A DNA stretch of 64,000 nt from Leishmania infantum JPCM5 (lineage: Eukaryota; Euglenozoa; Kinetoplastea; Trypanosomatida; Trypanosomatidae), in assembly GCF_000002875.2 (NCBI RefSeq), contig NC_009412.2, positions 757,001 through 821,000 on the forward strand. Direction: 5' to 3'. The notes beneath the pieces are model-generated. The model did not search any database, was not told where the DNA came from, and worked only from the letters and a program-made list of their open reading frames with translations. The position numbers and the translations under genes were made by a program. Of this stretch, positions 39,905 to 51,094 are shown in pieces (position 1 is the first letter of the stretch; the number at the start of each line of letters is the position of its first letter).

Positions 39905-40926
39905 TCCTCCTCTCTGTATATTGACTAGTCGTCCTACCGCGGGAAAGGTCCTTCACACACACGCAAGGAGCGTCCAAAACACAAGAAAAAGGTCAGGAGC
40001 AGATAGAGGGAGTGTCTCGAGACAAAAAGGGGGAGGAAGCATGAAATGCAGTGCGCATCCGCTACAAAGGCTACCGAAGTTCTGTCGCCTTCCGCGGCGG
40101 AGACCCGGCGGCGTGTGCCGCTTTACACCCCTCCCTCCTTGTCCTTCCATTTCAGAAAGGGGAAGACGGCGCACAGAGAAAGAAGCGCGGTTTTCCCAAC
40201 ACAGGTAACTGTACGCACCTCCCGCGGTTTCGTTCCACATGCATCTCGGCGGCATCCAGTTGCCACGGTGAATTAACACACACAACCACAGTTGATTCTT
40301 CTCTCTTCTTGTCGACTTGTTACTTGGACCGAGTGGGTGATCATCGGCATCGCAGAAGGGTAGGCAGAGTGTGCTTATCAATGGTGGCACGAACATGCAC
40401 ACACGCACACCTGAGTGCGCGATTTCGATGCACCCCTCAGGAGAGAGAGAGTTATAAAATCGAAGGAGAGGCGGAAAGATGCCGAGAAGAGCGGACACCA
40501 AAGGCAGAAATAGGAGAATTAGCAGAAAAGGGAGTACAAGACGAGGAGAGGGGACGAAGACGGAGAGAGCAACACACGCACAAATGTGGTGACTGCACCA
40601 CCTGTGCTGGTTAGAGTGGGTGAGGGATGTGTGGGCGAAGGTGTGAAAGCGTGTTTGGACGGCAAACACAGAGAGAAAAAAAAAACGAGAAGGATAGCGA
40701 AAGCAGTAAACAAAGAGAAGACACCCTCGTCCGCACACACGCACGTACGCATCTGTATATAGACACATACATGTACATCCCAGCACACGCACATGTACAG
40801 ACGCATACTGAGTGTGGGCAGCGCCGAGTATTCGTAGAGCGAGCAGGAGAGCTGGGGAAGTTGGTAACCAGCTACAGGCGCGCCACAATGGTGTCGGTAG
40901 TTGCCCCGCCATCGGTGGTGCAAGCG
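39905..40926. other. Intergenic region between the two small membrane-protein genes
   Basis: About 1 kb of GA-, CA- and A-rich sequence with no recognisable gene. It should contain the 3' UTR of paralogue 2 and the trans-splice site of paralogue 1. Confidence 0.7.
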
Positions 40927-41415
40927 TCAGCGAACCGGGTGGGGCAACTGCCGATGGTGGCGTTGAGCCTCCGGCATTTCATCCGCGTGGCCGCACGAAG
41001 AGTCCGATCCCGCAAGAGCGTAGAAGCCGCCACACCGGAGCAGAATGACCTCAGCGCTCTTCGTCTCCACAAAGCGCCTCTCCGATGGCAGGCGCCGCCA
41101 AAGGGAAAAGGCAGCAGTCGGTATCAGTAGGGCCCACACAATCACGGGGCCGCGCCATGTGGCGGACATGGCTATCACGTACGCCATGAAGGCGTACACG
41201 AGCATCAGCCCACACCAGTACGTGACGACAAAGAGCAGCGGCACAATGCGCACATCAAGTGGCTGCACCTCGCTGTGGCCTGCATGCGTTGCTGCGGCGG
41301 CCGCGACACCACGCTGCGAGCTCTCTGGAACTACTGTGAAGTCCGGCGGTGGTGCAGAGAGCGCGTCCATTGGTGCCTCCATCGGAAAATGAGGAGAGGA
41401 ATCTGTGTGGGGCAT
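40927..41415 (-). CDS. Small two-helix membrane protein, WRxLPSER family, paralogue 2
   Basis: 162 residues. A soluble Pro/Ala-rich N-terminus (1-52) precedes two membrane helices (about 56-83 and 88-105), then WRRLPSER (106-113) and ETKSAEVILLR, with a His-rich tail. The layout and motif match the 109-residue protein at 39575-39904. The start is the ATG at 41415 (MPHTDSSPHF), the first ATG after a good splice-acceptor-like site at about 41560. In-frame ATGs at 41382 and 41370 are alternatives (151 or 147 residues). The frame is open far upstream but lacks ATGs there. No named family is recognised. The longer N-terminus compared with its paralogue suggests one copy has gained or lost a cytosolic segment. 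Confidence 0.7.
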   Translation of the reverse strand: MPHTDSSPHFPMEAPMDALSAPPPDFTVVPESSQRGVAAAAATHAGHSEVQPLDVRIVPLLFVVTYWCGLMLVYAFMAYVIAMSATWRGPVIVWALLIPTAAFSLWRRLPSERRFVETKSAEVILLRCGGFYALAGSDSSCGHADEMPEAQRHHRQLPHPVR

Positions 41416-41559
41416 AAGGCCAGCAAGCGTTGTGCGCCTTCTTTTCGCTCCTCGACGCAGCGGAGCCTCCTCTCGGACCAAGAAACAGGATTGCGCGCCT
41501 GATGCCGCGAGAGGGTGGTGAGTCGTTGATTTCTGCTGCTTCGGTAGGAATGGCCGCCG

Positions 41560-41612
41560 CTGAAGGGCAACGGAGCCCGATAAAAAAAGAAGACAGAAAG
41601 CGTGTCGGCGAG
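41560..41612 (-). promoter_or_regulatory. Candidate spliced-leader acceptor of paralogue 2
   Basis: On the minus strand, pyrimidine-rich stretches including a run of seven T (about 41580-41612) are followed by CCCTTCAG with AG at 41561-41560, 145 bp before the ATG and with no ATG in between. Confidence 0.4.
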
Positions 41613-42409
41613 GAAAAACACGAGTTAAGTTCTTTTTTTCATGCTTCAAAGATGGGCGCCGAGAGTGAGGAGGCGAGGGCGGTGTGGAATGGAAGAGAGA
41701 GTTGGGGGAAGGGGGCGTGGAGACGCATCGACTGTGGGAGTGCGCATGCGTGAGCGTGTGACACGAACTGGTCACATTCAGATGAGGGAATGCCCATAAA
41801 GAAGAGAGATGGAAAAGGCGCTTTTCTTTTCTGCGTTGTCAACGCCTCACCCCTAACGAGCACGTCATTGCATACACGCATAACATGGAAAAGGGGGGCT
41901 GGAAAAAGGGAGCAGTCGCTGCAGCAGCGTGCCCCCTCACCACTAAACGAAATCATGCTCAAGTACATATTCACTTCATAGAAACGAGTGCTCGCGTCCG
42001 GCCCGAGACCTGCAACGGAGGTCGCCAGCGCAAACACCGACACTTCAAGCCCAGCGGGGAGGCATGGCATGGTGGGAGTAAACACGCGCACGCCACCGCA
42101 TCTCCCTCCCACCGCAAGCCATCACTAGTGAATCAGCTGCTGAAGGTGAGGAAGGAAGGGCTGGGATGGCGTTGTTAAGACGAGGAAATCAGGCGCGTGC
42201 GAGAAACACACGATGTGGGCCTCGCGTCAGCAGTGTTGCGCTCGTTTACAATCTCTGCTCTCTCCTTTTTTGTCTGGTCATAGTCGCCCTCGTGTCCCTC
42301 CCTTCTTAAGACGGTGACTCTGTCCGTTCAGGTGCCTCGTCCTTGAACGCACTTGTCCTCTCCTTTGTCATGCGTGCATACGCGTCCATCTGCGCCCCTG
42401 TGTGACCGA

Positions 42410-43915
42410 CTGAACGCCAGTTGATGAATACTCCTGCCCTCGCCGGTGCGAGATCAAAGAAAAAATGAGGTTAAGAGAGAGAAGAAGATATTTGCTGTGT
42501 TCATGGGCCCCATCCCCGCTTTCTGGCCTACTACGGGCAATGTCGCCAAACATTTCGAGCGCGGTCAGGCGGAGAATGATCTGTGGCTTTAGGCGTTGGA
42601 CCTTGTGAAATCGACTCGCCGTTTTCCACGCGAGCAGCAGCAGACAACGCACCGGGGGTGGGGGGGGTTCTGTGATGCAGCATATCGAGAGCACGTCATT
42701 TTTCGCTTCACCGGCCTCGCCCGTTGGAGGAGAGCTGGGTTGCCATCCGCTCTGAGTGCTGTGTCCATCAGCGTGAGAGCCCGCCTTGAAGCTGCCAAGC
42801 CTCCTGAAGATGCTGATGATGTGGCCAGCGCACGTGTGCCTTGCCTGCACCGACGCTGCAGTAGCATGAGCGAACAGCACTGCTGTGTGTGCTCCTTCGG
42901 CGGAGGGCCGCTGACACTCGCGACCATGCGGCTACGCGGGACCACAGGCTGCGTATCTGCCGCCACGTGGTGGTGCCCCCGAATGCCTTGCATGCGCTGC
43001 CCGACACTCCCCCCCCCCAGCATCCGCCAACACAACCTTCGGCTGTGTTGCACGCGTGACTAACGGCCATGACAGTAGCCGCAGCAGCGCATGCTCGCTT
43101 TACACGGCGGCAGAGGCTCTGTGGCGTCCGTAAACTTAGTTCCACGTATGGCAATCTCAGCTCGCACCTCTAGCAAGATGAAGCGGCATTCCCGAGCCGA
43201 CACAGCCTCGTTGGCCAGCGTCTTGTACGCCGCCGAGGAGACACTGATGAGAATCCTCACGTTGTCTTCGGTGTGCTGGAGCTCGAGTCCGGGGCTCGTG
43301 GAGGGCGATGTGGGGCTGAGGACTCCCCGATCACTTTCAACTCGTTCCAAGACAAGGTGGCGGCTCTCTTCACGCGACTTCTCTTCCTCCCGCCAGGCAG
43401 GGAAGCTTTTCGAAGCGCCACTTGCAGGCGCCTGCTGCGTCTTGTCTTTTCGAGCTGCGTAATGCACGCCCCGGCGAGATCTAAGTCATTTTCGCGAGAG
43501 ATGTGCATGATGGTTGCGTTGCGGGTGCAACACCGCGACCCATCGGAGTCTTCCCAATGGGGGTCCCGCAATGACACCTCTGTGATGCCGCACTGATTGA
43601 AGGGCACGTGGTCCTCACATCAAACTCTGTGATCGACAGGGTGGAGGTGCCTTCCTTTAGCATGACCAGCCCATGCGCACCTGGGGGCGCGTGCATGATC
43701 GCATTAAAACGTTATCGGGGCCAGTCCCGCGTGTGTGAGGGGAGCGCCAGCATGGCGTACACAATGTGACGTGAATGGGCCAACGTCGGGCATGTAGTCT
43801 GTGAGTCGCCTTCTACCTTTTTCAGTGCAGCGGGGACGTGATCGTACGTACGAGGCGCGGGAAACAAGGAGAAGGAGGGAGGAAGAAGAGAGTCCAGATA
43901 CGCCATCCTTCGACC
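42410..43915 (-). pseudogene. Degenerate gene relic of unknown family, copy 2
   Basis: Same order of protein-like segments as 15300-17230, in broken minus-strand frames. Examples are EDNVRILISVSSAAYKTLA near 43230 and NATIMHISREN near 43510. The 5' part in transcript sense (43464-43915) is nearly identical to the other copy; the rest is diverged and this copy is shorter by about 400 bp. The parent family is not recognised. Confidence 0.5.
43464..43915. repeat. Repeat C, copy 2
   Basis: 452 bp nearly identical to 16779-17229, same orientation, with sharp ends. Confidence 0.9.
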
Positions 43916-44613
43916 CTGGTTGATGTATGTCTATGCTAGCATATGCGATCCGCACAAAAGACGGCTGAATATGTGGGGAAAGGGGCACATGTGGCGCTAG
44001 CAGATAAAGCACCACAAACCCATGCGCTGATGCGTGCGCCCATATGACCATCTGATGTTAAATACGTGAATGTGAAAGTAGAAGCCTCGACAGCACACGA
44101 GCCCCAACACGCACACACGTGCAACGTATCCGTTTAAAAGGAGAAAAAACGATCAGCACGATATAGCGCTGACATGTATACGACAAATAGGCAAGGAACA
44201 ACATGGAAAGGAAAAGGAAAACAGGAGTCGGCAGCGTTCACAAAACGCTCCGTGAACATCATGCACGCACACACACACACACGCATACACAGATAAAAAG
44301 AAAAGAACGAAGGAGTGCACATGCTTTTGCGGGCATCTATGTGTATGCGTGTTGGCGCGTATCGGTGTGCGTATACGTCCGTCTTGCATGTAAAGCCGAA
44401 GCGACAGAAGGCCTGAAGCGAAGGGAAGGAGAAGCCGTGAAAAGAGCAGCCGCACAAAGCAAAAAAGGGAAAACGCCGATAAGACCAGAAAGAGGAGATG
44501 TCACTGTACACCAAGCCTTGTGGTGGTCGTGGTCGTTGCGTGTTGATTGACTGTCTTGGGTGTTGCTGCTCTTCGTCTTGATTCCACAAACGTGCACATA
44601 CACACGTAGATGC

Positions 44614-44629
44614 GGGGGGGGGGGGGGGG
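44614..44629. repeat. 16-base G homopolymer
   Basis: Uninterrupted run of 16 G on the plus strand; its length should be treated as uncertain because such runs sequence poorly. Confidence 0.9.
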
Positions 44630-47395
44630 CAAAGAGCCTTTAAAGCGTACCGTGGTTCATCGCATCGGCTGGACAAGAACAGAACGCACACATGCGCACC
44701 CGAGCAAGCAAGCAAGCGAGAGAGAGAGAGGGCACGTAAAAGAGACACGTAAAGATGACTGAAGAGACGGAGCACAGGAAAAGAGGGCATCGTGACAGCA
44801 CGGGAAAGTGGAGGCAGACAGAGACGCATAGCTGGGAAAGAAGAGAAGATGAGAAAGGAGACGCCTTAACGTTTAATCGCACGTTCGTCTGCTGATTTCG
44901 TACCCTCCAATTTCGTTCTTCACGAGACGAATGAAGCGAAACACAAAAGCGAGGAAGTGAGGAGCAACGCGTGCAGCCGACACACACCTTCAGACCTCAT
45001 CACTGCCGCTACACGCACAGAGACGCAACGACGCAAACTGGCAGATAGATCCAAAGCGGGGGCGTGCGCTGAGGCGCAGCATCGCCTGTCCTTTTTTTTT
45101 CCGACAGAGCACCAATCAGCAGGCAAGAGCGAAGGGAGAGCGGACAAAGGAGATCAACCACGCAGCGGTCGTGAATGGCAAGCCAGGGGGAGATGTGAGT
45201 GCGCAGTGGAGGGAGAGGCGAGGGAAAGGAGGATGGAGGTGTCGTCTCAGATTTGTTTTTCGTGATAAGATCAAGAAGGTAGGCAGAGACCTTGCTGACC
45301 ACACACAAAGCCTCCTCTCCGCCCTGCCACCATCACCACACGTTTATTTTGTCCTTCCTGTTTTCCAAGCAACTCGATCGGCATTTTTCATGCGCATTAC
45401 CGCTATTCTTTGTCCTTGGGATAGAGGGTCTGCCTGTGTTCATGCATGCCTTCCTGCCGCTGACCTCCGATAATCTGCTCACATACCCTCTCTCCTTCGC
45501 TGCTGTGTTTCGCCGCTCATCCGTGCAGTTGTTGCTCCTCGTGTGACGCCATCTCCCGGGTCTGCTTTCTCTCTCTCCCTCTCCTCTAGATCTTATTCAC
45601 GACTCCCATAGGATTAGGACTCGTCTTCGCTGCCTTCGACGTGCTTGATGTTTTTCGAATCGCATGCATCCCGATACAAAACAACAGAGATGAAGCCGCG
45701 AAAAGGAAACGTTGATAAAAAAGCTTGGTGCGTCTTAAGGCGGTTCGCAGTCTTACTCGCTTTCATCATGGTGTGTGCGTGCCTGTTGAGGGGTGCGTAG
45801 TTCTTCGGCGCACCGGTCACTGGGTAGTTCTTGAGTCCAGCTGGTGTTGCACAAGCCTCGCACACCCTCATCCATTCGCTTGCCCTTTCAGTTTCGTGCA
45901 GCGGCTCACAAGCACACGCATGTGCGCTTCATCGCTAAAAGAAAATATTCAAGCGCGCCATCACACCCGCTATCAGCCCATGTACTGCGTGCGCTCTCGC
46001 TCTCACCTCCGCCTAATTCCTCAGACATCCTCGCTAACGCGTGCGTGTCTCTGTTTGCATGTCCCTCTCTCTTTTATTCCCGTGCGCTACTCGTTTTCTG
46101 GAAGTGTTCTGGCTGTGCTGCAGAGGTGGCGCTCATGAAACAATCGAGGAAAATAACATAAATTGTCGTGCAAGCACTCGACTCCGTTGGTGGAAGAACC
46201 ACCAAGAACAACAACAAAGGGAGCACACATGCATACACATACATGTTCTCACACGCGAACGTGCGCGGGTGCTCGCATATATGTGTGTATGCGTGTGTGT
46301 GAGACATAGATGTGAGGGAGGGACAGGGGTAGCACGAAGCTTCCCGTGCACTTGGATTGCTGCTTTCATTGCGTGTTTCTGTATGTGTGTGTGTGTGTGT
46401 TTCCTCCATAAATTAGAGAAAAAAAAAGAAACAGTTAAGGAAAAAAGGGGCAGGAGTCTGATGACGCCCACTGGGTCACTGAAGGGGGAAGGGGGAAAGG
46501 AGCGAGGTATCAACGCCTCACTCGAATACCCCACCAAGCACACAAGCGCGTACACACTTGTAAGCAGAGTGGAGGGGGGAATCGACACAGACACACACAT
46601 GCTCACGCACGCACGGGGAGAGAAGCCAAAGAAACAAGCAAAACGGCACTCGTGTGTGGGGGAAGGGGAGGGGAGGGGAGGGGAAAAAGTGGTAAGCGCC
46701 GGGAAAAGAGAGTGGGGAGAGAAAGAGAGGGGAAAGAGAACCACTCATGTTGAATGTTGTCATGAAAACGGGAAAGCACACGAAAAAAGTAACGGAATAG
46801 CATGCAAGACACACAAAGGGCGAGGAAAAGCTGAAGAAAAAAGGCGGGGAGCATGGAGGGGCATTCAAAAAGTGGAAAACACCAATGCAGTGAGGGCGTT
46901 GCGAGACTTCCAGAAGAGCGAAGGCGACGGAGGAAACGCGTGAAAGAAACGAAGGAAAGTGGGCTTAGCGGAGAGAGAAGGAAGAAGAAAGCGTATAAGG
47001 GTGCCCCTGTGTAAGCATGTATGCATGTGCGTCGGTGCCCGTAGTCGTGTTTCACTTCGCCGCGCGTGCAGTGCAGACTCAACTACGCACTCCAATGTGC
47101 TGAAAGACCTCGGGCAGTCGATCACGTCGCACGAGAAGACAGTCATCGCCGATGTCGCAAAAAAGCATACAGCAAAACAAAACAGGCTTCATCAGGTAGA
47201 GCTCTAGCATCCGCCACCTCAACTGCCAAGGGCCGTAAGAAAGGGAATCCACGCATACGGGAAAAGAGAGAGACCAACGGGTGCGTATGCCCAGATACGC
47301 ACAAATGCAAGCAAACACGAAGATGGTTAAAGTTATCAGTCAGGCAACATAAAATTTCCAACGTGTCATTCTACAGCCGGAAAGTCAGCAAATAG

Positions 47396-47764
47396 ACGCA
47401 TACACAATCACAGGTCTCGTGTCTCTGTGGCACTGCAGCTATGCCAGGGAGCCGGCCCCGCTAGCACCGCGTGGCGTCGTTCCGTCCATTGCAACGTCAC
47501 TGCCTCACAGCGCAGCCGAGGTCCCGGATCACGCTCAACATCACTGCAGCGCAGCAAAGGCAGAAAAGCGGTAGGCGGGTGCATATGTTTTCCGAATCGT
47601 CGCGCGGGGTTCGTAGTGCGCCGGCCCAAGCGTGACCATCACGACGGCGCATCTCTTCCGCACAGCGCCGCCCCAGACCCGTCCGCCGACACCGAGAGTG
47701 GGTACTACGCCCTGATTCCGCGGTGAGGTGGTTAGTATCATGAGGGCCAGCGCTACGGTCAAGA
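47396..47764 (-). mobile_element. Dispersed repeat A, SIDER-like retroposon relic, copy 2
   Basis: 369 bp with no mismatch seen against 5893-6261. The hallmark-like spacing is at 47702-47746 on the minus strand. It lies 3.3 kb downstream of the kinase gene, either in a very long 3' UTR or in untranscribed-to-mRNA spacer. Confidence 0.6.
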
Positions 47765-49848
47765 TTGAAAACAAAGAAGTCAAGGTATGGATGAGAGTTA
47801 ATAATCTGAGGAGCCCACGCACAAACGGTAGTAGTCAGAGGCGGGAGGCTAACGGCAGAAGAGTCCAAAATCGAAAAGCAAAGTCCAAAAAGAAAAGTGA
47901 GACTGATGTCAGCGAAGACGCACTGAAGAACGGGAAAAGGGGAAAAACACATATACTCTCACATCTGCACACACTTGTGTACTTCAGCACAGCGAGACGT
48001 TTCGGCAATGGATAGTTTTGTTGTTGCTCGGCTTGCTTTCTTAGATGTATGTGCCTTGTATTCGATATGCATAAAAAGGGGAAAAAGAGATGTGCAACTG
48101 AATATGCCGCCTCACCTCATTCATTGCACAAGTCGAAGTTGTCGTTCGATGATGCTTCCGTGTTTGGGGGGAGAGGATGGGGGATTCAAGTCGCCTCTGC
48201 TTGCTCGCGAACACGCAGAAGACACCTCAACAATCGCCAGGGCAAGTCAGACGAAGGGCCCAGGACGGAAAAAGAGAGAAAATAAAATGCGTAAAAGGCC
48301 GAACAGACACACACAGAGGGAGAGAGAGGCGCAAACAACAAATAAAGTTTTTCTCACGCGGAGAGATGATTAGAGCGAAAACAAAAACGAAGGAGCACTG
48401 TAGTCACTCCATCTCGCTCTCTCTAATGGGCCTTGCCCTTCCTGCACACGTGTGCGTCTGTGTCGGTGACGTTGTTCACGGGTTCGGCCGACACATCCTC
48501 AGAGCCGCCTTCACGGATAAGGCCACGCCCAGAGAGGAGAAAAGGCAAGAGGGAGAAGGCGGTGTAGGGATTGGGAAGGTGCACACTGAGAGAGAAGTGG
48601 CGGAAAGGAGTGGGTGGGGGCCGGAGCAACCGCGGAGACTGCACAGCAGTGGCCTTCCATTCTCTCCCTCCTCAACTGTCCATTGGCCCTCCTTACCCTT
48701 CCCGATGAGCAGCAGAGAAACCGACACACAGGAAAAAAAAAGAATAAGCAGCGGTACACTTCAGAAGAAATGGAAAAGAAGGCACAGAGACGCACAACAT
48801 AATAGAATAAAAATTTACGCTGGGGAAGAAAAAAAAAACAGGAGGAGAGCACCATCGCTGATGCTTGTGTTGTGGTTGTCTTTTGTGTGGGCGGTCCCAA
48901 CAGCCGCGGCACGTGGGCGCGTGTGTGCGCGTGCGTGTATAACTCACACCATCGCTACCCCGTATCGTCTCTTGAGGCGGTAACAAGGAGACTTTAGGAG
49001 AGGGAAAGGCGCACAAGCAGGTCCAGAAACAGACGGGCAGGTGTTGTAGCACAAAGCAGCACCGCGAATGAAGGATCTGCAGAACGAGGGTGGGAAAGAG
49101 GACAGGAAAGGTAAGGTGGGGCACTGCCCCCCTCCCCTCCCGCCCCCTCTCAATGCCGCTGCGCCAGTGCTGCAGGTTTCTTGAGTAGTGAATGCGATTT
49201 GTCGAGCAAGCGGGACATGGTGGAGCACAAATGCAGACAGAGACAACTGCGGTGCTCTCTAAGGAGGGGGTCTTTTCAGTGCGGACCTTACAGGCCCTTC
49301 CGTCAGGAGAGCCTTTTCGCGCCGTCGTCCTCTCATTGGCAAACAGACCAGAAAAGGAGGGGAGGGGTCGGACACGGGCGCAAGGGGATACGCCTCAAGG
49401 AAGAAAATGGACAAAACACACACATACAGAGGGATAGAGATGGAACAGAAGGGAACATGCGGAGAGGAGAAGAGAAACGGGAAACTCAAACACGTAAACG
49501 ATAAAAAGAAGAACATCCAATACAGCGAACAAAGTAAAACGAGGGGAGAAGAGATCCGGGGCCGACTGAAAAACGGTCACGAACTGAGTAGACGAGGGAG
49601 TCGGACACACTTGCAAGAAAAACTGAGTAAGGAGAAAGGCGGGCGTGCAAAACTAAAATTTTAGGAGTGTCAGGGGGATGAGAGGGGAATAAGAACGTCC
49701 CATGCACAACGACTTCACAATACAATAGTGGAGAAGAAAGCCGAGCACAAAAAAAACGAAAAACAGCAAGAAAAACCTCAGCAGCAAAGTGAGAGGATCA
49801 ACCAGAAAAGAGATCTGCGTGCGCACAAAAACCATCGTGGAACAGAGA

Positions 49849-49878
49849 GGGGTGTGGGTGGGTGGGTGGGTGGGTGGG
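49849..49878 (+). repeat. (GGGT)n tract, G-quadruplex candidate
   Basis: A G4 run, then GGG runs at 49856, 49860, 49864, 49868, 49872 and 49876 separated by single T. This matches the pattern of very stable parallel quadruplexes. The G-rich strand is opposite to the mRNA-like strand. Confidence 0.85.
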
Positions 49879-51094
49879 CAAATAAATGAGAGGAAGGGAT
49901 ATGGACAGAGAGACGATAAAAAGAAAAAGTAACGAGCGAGAGGAGGTGGGTGAGACATGAAAGACAACCTTAGGAGAACCGGTCGTCGGGCGCTCCTGTG
50001 CGTCTACTAGCACGCGCACACACGTGTGTTCAAAAAAAAAAGCAACAACCATAGGAGTGGTGGAGCACCACCATACGAACCACACAACGTGAGAATGAAG
50101 GACCGAAAAGAAGAGACCAAACGAAACCATAGCAAAGACTCACAGACGCAAGAACGACACAAAAAAGCCACCAGGCTGTTTGCATACGTTTTTTTTTCTG
50201 TTGTTGTGTGTATGTGCGTGTGTGTGTGTGTGCGCGCGCGAGGATCGGGGGAAGGAGGAAGGGAAGTGAACGGGAGGGACAGAGGAGAGATCAGTAGAGT
50301 GTGCAGCACCTCTCCCCTCCTTTGAGTCGCTGCCTCCCTTCCCTTTTTTTCCTCTTCGTTTGCCGCCAGTCACAACGTCCCCTCCCCCACACACACACTT
50401 CAAGTACACGTCCTCGGCCCCTCAGGTTTTGTTTTCCCTCCCCTCTCCCCTTTCGCGCTCCCCCCCCCCTCCTCTATCGCTCTCTGCCTCTCTCATCTTG
50501 GCACACCGCACTGTCGTGAACTATAGTGGACGCTTGGGTGACGCCTTGTCTTCGTTTGCGCTTGTGAGTGGGCGGGCGTTGGTGCGCATGCGAGAAAAGG
50601 GAGAGTGCTGCTGGGGAAGGAGAAAGGAGGAGAGGAAGAAAGGAGGAACGACGGGTATGAAGGGAAGGGCAGAGGAGCCTGGTGATGCACATGCGCCCAA
50701 AGGCAAAAATATATATATAAGCACTGTGAAGTACGCAGCACAAACCTCGTACCTCCGTAGAACATAAAAAAAGAGGAGAAACGGTATAGAGCTCAGCAAG
50801 TGCGTCCCATCGTCGATATCGCAGCAATAAACCACTGGAGGGCATATAAACAGTAAAAACAACAGCAGTACAAGACGGGAGCCCATCGGACAGAGAGAGG
50901 GAGAAGGGGAATAGTTGCGATGCGTGAGGCGACGACACACACCACGGCTGCAGCGTCGCGCGTGCTAAACACAAGAACAGCAATGAAAAGAAGCGAGGGA
51001 AAGGCAAAAGCATTTCAAAGTAGCGTGGCGCATGCGTACATAAGTATGCGTGCGTTTGCCACGACGGCCATGACGATGTGGTCACTCCCGCAGC

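Larger units (their letters stand above)
41416..51094. other. 9.7 kb stretch without a convincing gene
   Basis: It contains a pseudogene relic (42410-43915, including repeat C'), repeat A' (47396-47764), a 16-base G run (44614-44629), a (GGGT)n tract (49849-49878) and many CA/GT and GA-rich stretches. Open frames up to 300 codons are low-complexity (His/Arg/Lys/Glu- or Cys/Val/Phe/Leu-rich) and look like GC- and repeat-driven artefacts. The span is more than twice the usual gene spacing of this genus. Confidence 0.7.

Noticed and set aside
45614..45871. 85-codon minus-strand ORF ending in an acidic tail
   Set aside because: The middle part has A/T-rich third positions unlike real genes here, no pyrimidine tract precedes the ATG, and no family is recognised. 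It is kept only as a weak possibility.
46041..46943. 300-codon plus-strand frame in the gene-poor stretch
   Set aside because: Lys/Arg/Glu/Gly-rich translation of GA-rich and CA-rich DNA, on the strand opposite to all other genes.
5867..47726. Plus-strand frame of about 100 codons present in both copies of repeat A (5867-6223 and 47427-47726)
   Set aside because: It is conserved only because the DNA repeat is identical. It is antisense to the polycistron and has no recognisable protein features.
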